64,000 nt of DNA from contig CM067064.1 in the NCBI GenBank assembly GCA_033980235.1, positions 30,009,170 to 30,073,169 on the forward strand, given 5' to 3'. Under the pieces are notes generated by a model. The model saw nothing but the letters and a program-made list of their open reading frames with translations. It searched no databases and was not told the DNA's origin. This DNA is from Diadema setosum. Lineage: Eukaryota > Echinodermata > Echinoidea > Diadematoida > Diadematidae. Positions 45,325 to 59,600 of the stretch are shown piece by piece. A program made the position numbers and the translations under genes. Position 1 is the first letter of the stretch. Every line of letters starts with the position of its first letter.

Positions 45325-46889
45325 TATAATAATGCACACATGAGATTCATGTGTCACTGTTTTTAGAGTACAATTTCATGCCACATTCAGATTGGCCTCA
45401 ATAATCATGGAATATGTTACAAAAACACCTAGAGGTTTCATCAGTCATAGTTTGAAATCGAGCAAGTTATGGAATTTGGGATTTTACTCTGTTTTTTAGT
45501 AGGAAATGATATCAGGAGTAATTTAATGAACATTGGAAGTATTAGATGAGGTAAAATGAGGTAATGATATCATGATCTATTCACAAATCTTTTATATTTT
45601 TCGTTTCTGATCAACATGAAATAAACTTACAGATAAACTTGGTGTTTTTTTTTTTGCATACATTTGCATTTGGTAAGGGCCTGTAAACCTTACAGACCGT
45701 AGAAATCTCATAATTTTCATATTCCTTGTACTGATTGGATGAGCCTTCTAATATGAATATGGTGTTTAAACGTTTTGCTTTCACATTTTATGCTGTTCAT
45801 GAAAGTAAACTTTAACATGCAAAATTGTACTTCAACCTGATATTGTTTTATTGTCATAAATGTAAGAATAGATATCTGCCACAAGAGTTTAAAGATACTT
45901 GGTTGATCAGGTACAAGTACAGTAAATAGCGAATCTACTGACTTTACATAAAATGTATTGTAGTAGTTTACTTGTTTATCATGATTCTGATGGCAGAATA
46001 GAATTCGGTTGTTGATTACTTGCTGATTAGAAGTGGATCATAAGTGCATTTGAAATTGATGAATAGGCATTTCATTTTCAGATAATTACTTTGAAATTAC
46101 TGTTGGATAAAAGAAAAAGTAAATGAAAGTTAGTGACTATGTACAGTACCTGCATTTTCCTTTCTTTTTTTTTTGGGGGGGGGGGTTGAAGTGTGCACCA
46201 GGCTGTATTCAATCATCGATTATGATGAGTTGTCATTGCTGTTAATTTCCGCAAAACAGAATGTCAGATACCATGAAGGTGTTCACTGGTGTAGTGCATG
46301 AACAGAAAATGATGGTTGAAGTGCAAATGCAGGCACGTGCCATTGGATTGAAAACTATCAAAACTGTAAACAAAAATGTAAACAAGATGTAGACGTTCAT
46401 TGTAGTCTGAGGTTTTGTTTTGTTTTGTTTTTTTTTTAATTATTGATACCTCAATAGCTAATGAAACCTCTTGACAGTGGAGTTCATGAGTGTCATTTTG
46501 GTTTCAATTTGAGGTTTATTTTCCAGTCTTGCTCTTGCAGTAGGAGGTGCTTGGATACAGCAATGCCTGGAGTTTTTTTTTTTTCCTTTGAAGCACTATT
46601 TTATTTTCACTATTGATTCACCATAGCTTGTACTTATTTTCCAGTCTGTTTGGAAAAAACAAGAAGCAGACATACATGTACAATAGTATTTACTTTCTAA
46701 TTTCTGATGTACAGGTTTGGGTAATTGGCTGGAGATAGTGTTTCTTTTAATGTTTTCTTTGTTGCTTTTTTATACTACAATGCATCATGAAAGCACTGTT
46801 TTGACTCCCAGAGTCCCCACCGGGCATTACAGGTAACTGAAAAGCAAGATAGAACATAATATTTTCCTGGCGTGAAATTTTCATGAAAT
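45325..46889. other. No gene seen
   Basis: AT-rich intronic sequence with several T runs and a G-run near 46175. Confidence 0.4.
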
Positions 46890-47055
46890 GGAGTCGATCG
46901 CCATCTTCGCGGCATTTGAAATTTTCGCAAATTATCACTGGCATTCAGTGCATGCAGTATAGACAAGAAATTTTGTGTGCATTTTAATTTCGCGAATCTG
47001 GACTCTTGCAAAATTCACGAAATCAAAATGCATGCGAATATTTCTGGTTTTACAG
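46890..47055. repeat. Dispersed repeat with 'ttttaatttcgcgaa' words, copy 1
   Basis: Runs such as 'tggcattcagtgcatg', 'gacaagaa', 'gcattttaatttcgc' and 'ttttacagta' occur in the same order at 56090-56255. Inverted words around AATTTCGCGAA suggest a MITE end. Confidence 0.65.
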
Positions 47056-49006
47056 TAAGTAAAGTTGTTTGAAGGGACACCCTGTAGAGCATTTATAGTA
47101 GATAAAAGGCAAAAATATAGATCAGCAATTTTTTTTTTTTTTTTTGGTGTGTCCAATGTTTTGGTCAGTTTGATAGAGTTGACCTCCCCCATAGAATCAT
47201 GGGAGGTCAAATTAGCCATTAACCCCTGTGGAAACCCTTTGCCTGCATTACATGGGACTGAAGGAATAATTGATGTGAAAGTTATATTGACTTGGTTTGT
47301 GTGTTTGTGTGTGTGTGTTTGTGTGCTGAGCCTTTTTCATCCTCAAGTTTTGTGGGCTGCCTTTTCAGGCCGGTGGCTCCTCCATTCATGCGTGGGACGT
47401 TGAATGATATTGTCCCACTCCGCAGCTCCTGACATCACCGTGAAAACACATCTGGTATTGGCTCACAGTCGTCATGCACGACGGCTGTGCATTCAGTGCA
47501 CAGATGTAATGTTATGGCAAAACCAGATAGTCTTATGCCTTTTGGTGCTCAGACTCAAAGGATGAGTGGATGATCAGAGTACCGTTTATACAAGTAGGCC
47601 CTATATAATTTTCTAAGTGAGGTTAAAATACACTTGTAGGAGGACAGTACGGGTGACTTTCCATGTTGTTCATCTGATGATGTTGTACGCTGTACATATA
47701 TCAGTGGATGTGTGGAAGTGTGGGCACTTCTTCTTTTAAAGGGAGGAGTCAGCACAATATATTTCATTACACATAACCCTGTTCTCGACACACACGTGAT
47801 GATTATAGCACACAATGTGTATTTCTCTGACTGCGGGGTTCACCGGGCGTGCAAACACGCCATATTTGCTGTGTTTGGTCATTTATTAATTTGTCATGTC
47901 AATCAGTAAGTCTATCTGTTCAGAACCGCCGGATGTATTTGCCCTTTGTCCGCCACAATGACTGTGCCAGCTACACGTACAGTGTAGCTCCCCTGCAGTT
48001 GCAGGGTGCAGTGCGTGTTGTACGTGCCCATGTGCTGGAGTAAACAGTACATGCTAGCAGCAAATGACGCCTTCATTGAAAAAAAAAAAAAGAAGGTAAA
48101 TAAATAAATATTAAATATGATATTCAAGATGTGAGACTATGTCTTTTCCTTCCAGTGTTCCCTGTTGAGACATTCTCCACACTGGATTATGAGCTGTACA
48201 TCTAGGGTGCTGCCCCAACCTTCCTTAAACCAATTGTGCATAAAATGTACCATGGTATGTCTGATACATATAAATATCTTCAATGAACAATTCAAAAATA
48301 GTGACATAATTAAGTTTAGCATTGCACACTGTTCATCAGTTTTGAACTCTTTTGTTGCACAGTATGTGTGAGGCATCTCTATCGTGAGAAACCTGTGATA
48401 GTTACCAAAATATAGAATAGAGGGAATCACTGGAATGCCTTTCTGTCTCAATTGAATTCTCATGGTAGTGTCCCGAAGTGAGCATTACAATACTACAATT
48501 TCAGCAAAGTGATTTCTTTTTTTCTACGTGTAATTGGTATCAATCTTGTTTTTCCTTACTTCCCCCATCTTTGTTCATCTTTGAATTTGATGCCACAAGT
48601 AACATACATGTATTTGTAAAGGAGATGGCAACTTACAGTATAATGTGTAACAGAATTCACATGAGCATTTAATACAGAGCTCTGTTTCTTTACAGACAAT
48701 GTGTTTTGTAGATTATTATATTAAAGAAGATTCAGAAATAAATTACATTGTATACTGTGCAGTGTATGTACACTGTAGGTGTAAGGTGTACTTTTTCAAT
48801 GTAAAAAGGAATATTGCTTGTACTGTTTACAGTGTAGATGAAATTTTTGAACAGAGATGTAAGGGATTGTAGAAAACAAACAAAAAATCACTGTAACTGA
48901 CTATACCCTAGTCCCACATATATTCATAGGTGTTAGGAGGGTGTAAATGTGTACTATACACAAGCATGTGGCCTTCAGCAAGTTCTACTCGTACATGCCT
49001 TGCGGC

Positions 49007-49042
<36 letters not shown>

Positions 49043-50063
49043 TTTGCGTGCGTGTGTTTCAATTTTATTTTTCTCTTCCCCTTCCTTTCAACCCAGTCTG
49101 TCCTATCAGGAATGAATGGAAATTTGCTTGATCAAATATTTAGACAAATTTACTGGCTCCATATCACCAAAACTGTGTTCAATGGATCAAACTAGATTGG
49201 GTTTTACTCGGAGCAAATGATGTTGTCTATATTGCATTGTATAATGATGTTGACTAAGGGGATTTTGGTACAGTTCAGTTTCCAAGAATTTACTGTACAT
49301 GTAGATTACATTCAGCTATTTGGATTCCTCATGGCTCCTGTTTGCTTTGGAGTCCAGTATGATTTATTCTCTGTTGCATATGTTGACAATGTGCATGATG
49401 TTTCTGTAACCAAGGCATGCTAAATCTTTTCGGTACCCCTCTGCAAGTAGTCTTCACAACACAGACCCATTTGTCTGGCTTAGTTTTATTCAAAAGTCAT
49501 ATTTCTTTAATGTGGTAAATATTTTTTTTTTTAATCTATTTCAAAGCATTGATTAAATCCCAATTGTCTGAAGTTAAAGTGCAGGCATAATCTGTATAAA
49601 ACTATGAGTCATATTATGCACATGGCATGGAAGGTTTTTATCAAATATTGAATAATCAAAATTTAAGCAGATCAGAAAAGTCACATGGTAGACCTGCATG
49701 TTGTATGTTTTCATCCCTGCTTGACTCCAGTGATGAATCAGTAAAGAAAGATAAAGATAAAACATAACCCAGGTCTCTCCCAGGCAAGGCATTGTCCAAA
49801 GTCAAATATCTGTTTTATCTCCCTACTAACTGATATTAGGTGTTTCGTATCAAGTTGCAGGTGTGCAGTTGTAGGCACAGGTGTATTGTACATTGTACAT
49901 CTAGACATGTGATTATTCTCTATCTTACTTAAGGTGTGTATGTACAATGTGTAGAAGGTTCTTTTTTTTTTGTAGTCTTTTGGCCAGGATTCTGCAGTTC
50001 TTTTTTTTTTTTCAGGCATGACATACATTGTATTCAAAATGTACTTTGTACAGAGAACATTTG
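47056..50063. other. No gene seen
   Basis: Intronic AT-rich DNA with a GT microsatellite at 49006-49036 and several homopolymers. No coding signal. Confidence 0.4.
49006..49036. repeat. (GT)n microsatellite
   Basis: About 14 GT units with one TA interruption. Confidence 0.9.
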
Positions 50064-53000
50064 ATCATACAATATGTGTGGCGCTCCGACAAAATGAGTC
50101 ATAAGTCGCACGGGGAGTTTTCCCGTAATGAGCCGAAAATGAAGGGGAAGCACTACTCGGGTCGAATTTTTTTTATGACGGATTTTGATTCCTTGATGTT
50201 TTATCTGTTTGTACAGAAAATTTCAGCGTGTGAAAATGAGTACAAGTGTCCCAAATCACCGTTTTTCTGAGACAATTTTTTTCGGTTACATTTTTTTCGA
50301 ACGCTCGCCTTTGCGTTGCGTTTCGCACCTATTGTTCTTGCCAGATCGAGACTCCGCCTCCGTTGCTAGGGTGTATGCTAATGAGGCATTGCTCTTGACC
50401 CCAGGTTGAAGACAAAACAAAGCATGGTGCGCGCTGCGGCGTCGGCGGCCAAGCGGCGAGGGCTATAGAATTACGCAATAATAGTGAGCTGACCAAGGCT
50501 ATTGATTGCATGACCAGCGAGTTTCGTTTGATACATGCACTCCATTTCAACGAGTGGTGATTGACATGACGCACAAATCGCACTGAAAAAAAAAAATAAT
50601 TCCAACGAACGATCACGCAAAATTTATGATACTTTATCTATGAACTAATACAATGATCACATATCGAACTCTAAACCTTTTTATGCGTGTGTGTACTTTT
50701 ACAACGGTTATTAATTGGCCTCATTAATGAATTTGTTCAAATAATCATAACTTTCGTTCCCTGGTATGTGACTTGCTGTTTAAAGTTCATCTCTGGAGAT
50801 ATAGTAGGGCCTAAGTTGTCAATTATTCTCGTTTTTATAAAGTCGACAATTTGTGTGATAATTCGCCAAATGTATGTAATGCGTACTATTATTTCCCTGG
50901 TGAATGAAACTTATTGCCTTATTTCTTATGATGGTTTGGGCCGTGACGGCATGGAGAGAAATCGGAAGACAAACATTATTAATGTCCAGATAGCTCGTGT
51001 TCCCTTTGGAGGATATTCTGACTCTAGTCATCTGTGTATTTTTTAGAAGTAGGACCTATTTGAGAAAGGGACAGAAAGCTGCGTCGCTACTCAAAAGTGT
51101 GCTTCTTCATTTTGTTTTGTTTTTTAATCAGAATGTTTGTAATGATAGCTGTTTGTCGTGTATTGCGTGTAGCTGACAATCAAGTGAGAGGTCAAGTCTG
51201 CAAAGAATTGGGTTGGCTAACAGCCTTGCCAAGTAGCAGCGCTAATTGCCCATTGAATTGCGTATTCTGAGGAATTTCGAATGAAAGAACTCGGACGGCA
51301 ATGTTCACGCCTTGTATCCAAGTAAACCCCGCATCAACGAAGCCTTAAACAATGAAAGGTAAACTTCCTGCTATCAAGGGGTGGATAATCACGCAACCAG
51401 TATTCTTTCTTCGCCATTGATAGCAGAATCAGTGACGGAATGGAGCAACAGTGTTGGAGGATCGGCATTATGTCTGCTAATTTGTAAAGGCATTTTTCAG
51501 TCTCCTTTTGTGTTCAGAACCACATTCAGTGACGCTAACTTACTCTATCTCCTACAAACTATCGTTACCATCTTAAAACGTGAATTTTATGAAAGGCTAA
51601 AAGTGATCACGGAATCAGTTCTTCCGCGTGACACATGCAGGCTTTTATAATAGCATACCAAGCTTAAATCGTTTACCTGTATAGAAAGGGCGGGGATACA
51701 CACTTATCGCAATCATCCGGATTTGAGAGTGATACACTCTACTACTTTTGTTCATCTTTCCCCCGACAAAGACCATGGTAGTTCAAAACAAACAAACAAA
51801 CAAGCAGTTGATTTATATCAGAACGTAGAGATTTTTTGTGTTTCATGTATCTATAGGTCATCTGTTGATGTATAGTAGGCATTTGTTGTCGTTTTTACAG
51901 CGTTTCCTAATAAATGCCTATAGCGAAAACCCAACAAAACTTCTATCAAGGAGGGAAGGGAACTTAAATTTAAATATCACATAGTTTACAGAAATCAGAC
52001 ATGTAAATAAGGCAATCATATACATCCGCACGGCCGATTGTAATCTCTTACTTTATCAAACATGATCGCCGGCATTTACGTGCTTTTTTCTAATTTCTTG
52101 AACTTTGCCTCATTTTCTCTCTCTTTTTTAAACAATTGCTCGAAACATTTAAAAATCGTAACACAGTCTGCTATCCCACAACATAATATTCCATTTGATT
52201 TGTCACTTATTGTTGGTCGGGTGACGCCAAATGTTGGAATCTCGAGCGATGATACACGGCATTTTGTTTGTTGGTTTTTCGTCTCATCGCTCAAAAGAAT
52301 TTTGACTACGATTACAAGACATAACTGATGGTTTACAGAAGTGATCATCAATTCAGTAAGGATTAGTCAAGTCATGAATTCACTTTACCCATCATGACTG
52401 TCTAATCGAACTACGACATTGTTTGGGTAACCGCGCCTTTTTATTCTCATAGTTCAAACTAATTCTTGATATAATCAAAACAAATAATTCTTTATTAAAT
52501 TTCTCAAAATACTCAAAAGACGGCTTAAGTCAAAACTTTCTACAAAGATTGCCTATACGGCAATCTTTACTAGCCTAAACAAGTTTTCTAGAGCTATCAG
52601 TTCCCCCTATGGCAATGACTTCGATCGCGTTTTGAACTTGTATCGAACTACTTTCAAAACAGCTATTACCTTTGTAGTTCGATCAATAAACCAGTCTTTT
52701 GAATTCATAACCAACATTCGTAATCGTAACAATACAGTAACATAGTACTGCATGTCAATAAAAGTTGGAAAATGTAAATGCTATAATAGTAGCGCAAAAA
52801 AAAATGAGTAACGATTATCTTCATACATTCTAATTTCTAGTGATGTTGCTACGAAAATGACACATGGTTTGGTTCAAGCAAATAAAAGTAAAAAGGAATT
52901 GGATATACTTCTAATGATAGTACCACGCCGTACAATGCATTTCACTGTATTTTGTAACATTTGGTTACGTTTCTGTGCGCTTTACGTACGGAAAATAAAA

Positions 53001-54029
53001 GGCAGATTTGTGCTATTAACATGCTAACACGCAACGCATTCAAAATGTTTTTTTGAAATACACCGTATACAATATAATGTTTTAGTATACGGTTTGAAAC
53101 TTTGAATTTGCGAGTCCTTTATGAAATTATAAGCAGGGTTATTACATTATCAAGCAAAAATTAAAGTATTTAGGGATTCGGATTTGCGCAGGAGACTAAC
53201 AGTGCTATATATGGCGATCGTTCGCAACAGAGACAATCCTCTTCAATAGATATACAATGTAATTCTGTTTTCATGAATTGAAAGAGAAACGAAAAGTCAA
53301 CTTTTTAACTTCATTTAGCTTTCTCACCAGTTGAACTTGATTTGATCTGCCATGCATGATATCGCTGTGTGCTCTATTAATTATCATTTAATCGGCGTGC
53401 TTGTTTTTTATGCAGAATATCACAGGTAAGTTTAATTCATTGAAGTTCATAATGTTTGTACATATGGCGTGTTCCTTGTTTTCTATTTTCATTTTTATAA
53501 TATATCACGTGTCCATTATCTGATTCTGACCACGAAAATATGGCGACTGTTTAAATGCGGAGCATGTACTGGAAAACTGTAATGTCTCCTGCCAGTATAG
53601 ACAAACTAATTTCTAGTCTATCCCCGCTTAAAATTGAAATGAAATCGAACAAAAAACAAAAAACAAAACGAAGTTCGACTTTCAGTAGATTTCAACCGTT
53701 TTGTATAGTGCCTGATTCATGTAATGGACACAATTCTTTAGCACATAAGCAATCACACAACTTTCGTGAATAGATGTGTCTTAATGATTGCATCTCATGG
53801 AAGAAAACTCGTCTCCTTGCCTGAATTTTAGCTTCTTCCTGTTCAAGCTCGCGTGAAAGAAATAGTTGAACATCAATCGCAATCATTAAGAGAGGCACAT
53901 CCTTAGAAATAAGCACAGGAGTACTGAGACACACTACGAAATAAAAACGGGCCTTTTATCGCTATTGACAACGCATGACGTTGAAATGCTTTTTTTTTTT
54001 TTCCTTGGGAGAGGGGGTTAATACAATTG

Positions 54030-54140
54030 ATTATTCTGAAGGTTCGTTAATCACACAATGAAATATGGTTTGCTATTAGCTTAGGTTCGTTAACAAGAAA
54101 ATTAAATGCGGTTCCTTTCCGGTAGTTCCTTTACCCGAAA
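54030..54140. repeat. Decayed relative of the 4143-4426 fold-back element
   Basis: Words such as GAAGGTTCGTTAATC, 'atgaaat' and 'ggttcgttaac' recall that element, but no ends or duplication remain. Confidence 0.4.
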
Positions 54141-54703
54141 GTAATCAAGCAATCATTTTTTTTTTTTCTGATAAGGTTTGTGAATACAAAACGAAATGAA
54201 GAAGGCCTAAGTATTAATTCCGAATATTTTTCAGTATTATTATTTATGATCCACTTCTCAAACGCAGAAAGATTGTAACTGCACATGTGATGTAAAAAAA
54301 AAATAATTCCGCTTAAGCTACAAGTTAATTGTTTTTTATATGCTATGCTATTAGAAAAATGACTGAGAATCATTGTAAACCCAACGTGAAGCTGTCAAGC
54401 CTACATCAACCTTTGCTTCTGGTACGTACAATATGTGCAGCATTGGCAAGCGTGATAAGCGATAATTACTGTGCACGCAACGCCTATAAAGGAAATGTGC
54501 CTTTAATATGGCGGGAATTCATAATGTTACGGCTGTATACAGCTGCAGCAGAAAAGACGCGAAAGCAGTTTTTGATGCTCTGCAACATTACGACCATGTG
54601 CGTAATTTGAGGGTTTTAAGTACACGCAAAGAACACGATCTCAAAAGACGACTATCGTTAATCAACTTCATTGACTTTTTCTACCGATGCTGTCTTTTGA
54701 ACC

Positions 54704-55003
54704 CCCGCCTAGATTAGGTTCTCAGGTTCTATTTAATAGGTATTGGTACTTGCTAAACGCATCCTCTTTAGTTTCCATTGACAACAACATAGGAGACTGG
54801 GAGCGGTGAACGCCCTCGCTAAAAGACGCTTCTCGTAAGACGCATTGCGTGCCCGCCTACAATAGGTTCTCAGGTTCTATTTAGGTATTGGTACTTGCTA
54901 AACGCATCCTCTTTAGTTTCCATTGACAACAACATGGGAGGAGAATGGAAGCGATCAACGCACTCGCTATTAAAAAGACGCTTCTCGTAAGACGCATTGC
55001 ATG
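54704..55003 (+). repeat. 148-bp tandem duplication
   Basis: Two adjacent units (54704-54851 and 54852-55003) both begin CCCGCCTA, continue 'ataggttctcaggttctatt' with small indels, and end 'cttctcgtaagacgcattgc'. Confidence 0.9.
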
Positions 55004-55545
55004 CCTTCTTTTCTTTCTACTGTTCCTATTGTTTGTGAGTTAAAAACTTGCGGCAAACCACAACGCAGCCGACACACAACGCGTACCGACTCATTCATGC
55101 GGCGGCAGCGGCACGGACACAAACGCGCCGATGTTTACATTCGGGCTGCCGTATTGGTCAGAATCGTTAATGATAGACCTGTCCTGCGATTGGTTGATTA
55201 TCTTACATACCCAAGCTATCGCCTTATACGGTAGTGCGTGCGATGGAGCGTAAACACCGTCGCTAAGCAGGACAGTTGTATTGTTTCGTCCCGTGAAAGA
55301 AACAGGTTGTGAGCATGAACATAGCCTGAACTTTGAGAGCGATTTTCTCCGTTATTTAGAAAACCAACTGACATAACAAACGTGGTTAATATTCGTTTTT
55401 ATGATCTATAGGGATGTCGAAATGAGTTGTATTACATATCAGTGTAAAGCTTAGAGTCTGTAGAATTCACTTATAGGCATAACTACGATTTCATTTTTTG
55501 CGACTTTTGACTCATTCCGACGGAGCGCCACACATATTTGTATGC

Positions 55546-56089
55546 AATTATGTAAATTCTGTGGATCTGCTCATCTAGGTGCAGACTCTTCTTATCAAAG
55601 GGTAGAATAGCTGAAAACTGGTGCCCTATGCTATATAATATGCTCTTTAAATAATGGTGTCAGCATGTATGAAAAGCATGTTTCGAGGCTGGATGTTTAG
55701 ACTATCACAGCCTCATAAAAACTGTGTCGGGTCATGGGATGAAGACTACATGGGTATCAATGTGCTGGTACATGTACATGGTGTCTGCCCTGATTTTATG
55801 GCTATTGAGGGTCTGCTCAAATGTCATGTTCATGGGTATCAAATTCATGAAACAGGTTTCTAATTCATAAAACAGGGTTCATCATGTTTATTGTGTCTGG
55901 GACACATACACTTGTTGTATCTTTTTGTAGTACATGTGTATACAGTGGATGATACTGAGCTGGGAAAGACAGGAGGTTTATGCCAACTTTTGGGTGACTG
56001 TCATGAACCACTCCCCCCCCCCACTCAGCAAAACCATTAGGTATCCCAATGCCATCATTTCTTGGAAACTGATGTTTGTTTTGTTTCAT
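55546..56089. other. No gene seen
   Basis: Intronic sequence without recognised features. Confidence 0.4.
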
Positions 56090-56255
56090 TGCCGATGGCA
56101 TCTCTCGCGGCATGAAGTTTTTCACAAATTGCCACTGGCATTCAATGCATATATGTAGACAAGAATTTTTGCATTTTAATTTCGCAAACCTTGGCTCTCG
56201 CGAAATTCGTGAAATTAAAGTGCATGCAAACATTCCTCGTTTTACAGTATAGTAC
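56090..56255. repeat. Dispersed repeat with 'ttttaatttcgc' words, copy 2
   Basis: Second copy of the repeat at 46890-47055. Confidence 0.65.
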
Positions 56256-56427
56256 ATATGCAGTACATATATGTAACAGTCTGTTGAAATGTGCATTGTG
56301 TTTAGGACTTGCTTCAGGAAATGGAACAGTGTACCATATTAACAAAGATACACAAGTACTGTGAAATACACTTGTATGATATCACTGGTGGCAGCAGTTA
56401 TCATGCATATTTCCATGCAAACATATA

Positions 56428-56666
56428 CTGTATACACCAAATATTTCGCGAGGTTTTTATTTTCGCGAGTCAGCTGCTATTCGCAAAATTAAAAACAAGC
56501 GAAAATATTGACTCTAATTCCGATATGAATGTAACGTACAATGTAGGTGTTAACATTTCTTCATTCAGTACACGACTCCATGATCGCGAATTTGACCACT
56601 CGCGAAATTGTGGGGAAGTCTTGATTCGCGAAAGACTCGCGAAATATATGGCGTACATGTATACAG
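56428..56666. mobile_element. 239-bp TA-flanked MITE with TTTCGCGAG words
   Basis: TA lies at both sides (56426-56427, 56667-56668). The ends CTGTATACACCAAATATTTC and (complement) CTGTATACATGTACGCC are inverted relatives, followed on both sides by ATTTCGCGAG. A TA target points to a Tc1/mariner-type source. Confidence 0.75.
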
Positions 56667-56668
56667 TA

Positions 56669-59600
56669 ATTGGATGTAATGTACATGTACAGGCCTACTG
56701 TATATTATTTCTGTGCACGACTACTTACTGTGTGTGGCTGGTTGGAAGGCTGTTAACTCATTGGAGACCGGCTGATTTTCCTGTAACATGCATTTCCCAT
56801 TCACCCCTGCCCAAGTATACTTGGGACTAGTCTTCAACGGGTCAAAGTATCGATATGTAGTTAGACACTGTTGAAGCCCTTCGTTCCTGAGATGTGATAC
56901 CGGAAGGCGGGGAGATGTCTGGACCCCGCCATGGAACGGAGAGCAACACGAAGGCCGAATCAAATCACCGTGGTCCAAATGAACAATGACATCGGCATTG
57001 CAGACTGACCAGGCAATTGTCTTCATGGTCAATTGAGCAGGCTTACAATAGTTTGGGCAGCAGTATTGTTTTCATGGAATAGCTCTAGTTGCATTTAAAA
57101 AAACAAAACTTCTCCATTATTCAAGGAATGTGTTGAAGGCATTGACTCTTGACAGAGAGAATACAATACAGCACATCATCAAGGCGGCAGTGAAAACAGT
57201 GTATCCTCGTGTGCTATGAAAATGTAGGGTGCTCAAAGACCTCACCCCAATAACTTTGTCAATAGAGAAAAGCAGTAGGCAGTTTCCACTGACGATATTT
57301 GCTAGATTATGCTATTTTTTAATCCTGGTTATACACACTCTACCTGTGCTAAATCTATTTTTAAGATCGAAAAGAGAAGAGAAAATAATGCCACATGTAC
57401 ACATTACATTTTCTATCTCTCTCCTGCTCGTGAGGTAGTGAAATGTGTCATGGATTCATGGTGTCTAGTATCAAATTGGATTAAGGGTAGTGTACGCAAG
57501 ACTACCTAGTTATAATGTGCCCTGAGTGTTCTTCAGTGGGCTGGAGGGATATCCTGGCATCACATCACATACCCATTATCATCACCATGTGCCCTGGCTA
57601 CTTGGGATAGTCTCCTTTGCTAGGCTGCTTTAAAAACTTTCCATTACAGTTACTGTATGTTGTTAAAAGTGGGCAAATGGCCTTGTAAAATTAATATGAC
57701 TGCACATAAAGCTCTGTAAGATATTGTTTTGCTTACATTTATTGCATGCACAACACATATCTGCAGATAAACATACATGCATATAATACCAGACTGGTAG
57801 TGAATGATATCCTTAAAATATGCAGCATGTTTATTTTCTTCCGCTTGTCAAGTAAGTTGTAGGCCTAACCAGTATTTTGCCAAAAGAGTGTGCCAATGGC
57901 TTGGTAGTTAGGGAACGTGAGACCAACATCAGTCACTTTAGCAAAGTGTTATGCACGAGCACTTCTGCATCAATGGGTTTTTATTGACATGTTTACAGTT
58001 TCCCAGTTCAAAATGTGCGTCATATCATAATTTTTGTGTGCTAAACGTCAGTGTCGTATTTCATCTACTGCTTGTAAACATGCCAAAGGAGCAGAGGTTT
58101 TTTTCTGAGACCATTTGGAGGCATCAGTTTAATTCCTTGTGTTTGTCTCTGACCGTGCAGGGTGCAAAATTCAGATGTGAAATGTGACGTCATTGGCTAA
58201 TGGGAATAATGACGGAACAGTCACCATTTTTAACCAAGTTTTGAGTGACAGAAATTGATCAGGGTTTTGTGGCTGGAATTATCAGGGTTGTGTTGATGGA
58301 TACAGAAAATGATGAAAGACATTGCTCCCCATTTGGTATGCTTTGCCCCATCATGAAGTCATCCCATATTGTTCCAAAATTTGTCCTAAACATGGCAGTG
58401 GAGTTTGAATGTTGAGACTAGGCAGGTTTTACGTTGATGACAAACACTGAGGGTCAGGCTTGGAGACTGGGCAAGTAAATTGGAGGAGCGGCTGGTCGGA
58501 CTGAACTGGACTGAACTCTTACCGGCGCAACGCAGGTGAACTCGCCTCTGCAGAAAAAAAAAAAAAAACGAAAAGAAGAAAAGAACGGGGCTCCTCCAAA
58601 TCCTCCCGAGGCATCCCTGATATTGAACTCGGGAATTCTCCTGCCGAGCCGCAGTAAATCTTTCGAGCAAGGCACCCGTAGATCGAATTGCACTCGGCGG
58701 CCCAGGCGCAGGATGGGGCCTCTCGTTTTTGTTGCAGGCTGCTGCCGAGGAGGAGAATGATGCACGGCACATACGCAGACATAAGCAAATGAGTATACTG
58801 CTACGTGCTCGCTTGTACGCTGCGGGGCTTGTTGGGTCATCAGACACGAGTTTATGTGTACACATGTTGCATAAAGACACAGCAATCACAAACCCAGGAG
58901 GGAGTAAGATATTATATGGCTTGTGAAGACTTTAGGGGAAGAAGAGGATTTCTGAAATTATGCTGTCTGAATGAAAATGGCAAAATCGAAGCAACAGATG
59001 GATCTGCAAAAGTTACAGAGAGAAGAGATCAAAGGAGTATTAAGAAAGGAACTGACTGGATGCAGTGTAAAACACGGCTTCATGATGGAAAGAAAGCCTC
59101 GATTTATTCATCTTCATTTATTATTTATGCAAAGTGATCAAGTGATGAACTATTCCAAAGATGCAGTCAATGTGTGACTATGTAACATCCTTTCACAATT
59201 ATCAAAGAAAAATGCCCCTATGACTATTTCACTGTGTACAGTGTGTATATTGTATTTAGCGAGATTAAGCTGCCTACAGTCCATTTTCTCCAATGATTTA
59301 ATCGATCTGACATCTTGATGCAAATAATTTGATACGTCTGTAGAACAAAAACAGTTATCCACACCAGTACATGTAGATTTACATCAGATGATCGAATATG
59401 TACGGTATGTTGCACAGCTGAAATAGTTTTAGATCTACTGTAGATGAGACGGTAGTGGAGATCTTGAACGTGTGTCTCGGATTGCACTCAGTGTTGAGAT
59501 CCTGCTTCAACTGTTTTGTTTTCCCTTTTTTTCTTCATAGGCTGATTGTCATCACTCAAAAGTGACTTGGGAGGGAATGGAAGGGGTTTGGTGGTGTAAA

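Larger units (their letters stand above)
50064..55545. mobile_element. Candidate 5.5-kb element with ~36-bp terminal inverted repeats
   Basis: The words TGTGTGGCGCTCCG (50075-50088) and their complement (55521-55534) head inverted repeats matching at 32 of 36 positions (50075-50110 against 55499-55534). The similarity continues outwards through CATACAA with one indel, so the true ends and the target duplication are unclear. The interior has a short GC-rich block near each end, a 148-bp tandem duplication and no recognisable transposase. It may be a large non-autonomous or badly decayed DNA transposon. Confidence 0.5.

Noticed and set aside
53692..53934. Charged minus-strand frame (REL..EEAKIQARRR) inside the 5.5-kb candidate as a transposase exon
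   Set aside because: It recalls Harbinger-associated proteins only superficially; there are no catalytic residues, splice pattern or neighbouring exons.
58386..58926. Cluster of overlapping open frames on both strands
   Set aside because: A GC-richer patch with a long A-run; no domain, no consistent codon bias and no supported splice sites.
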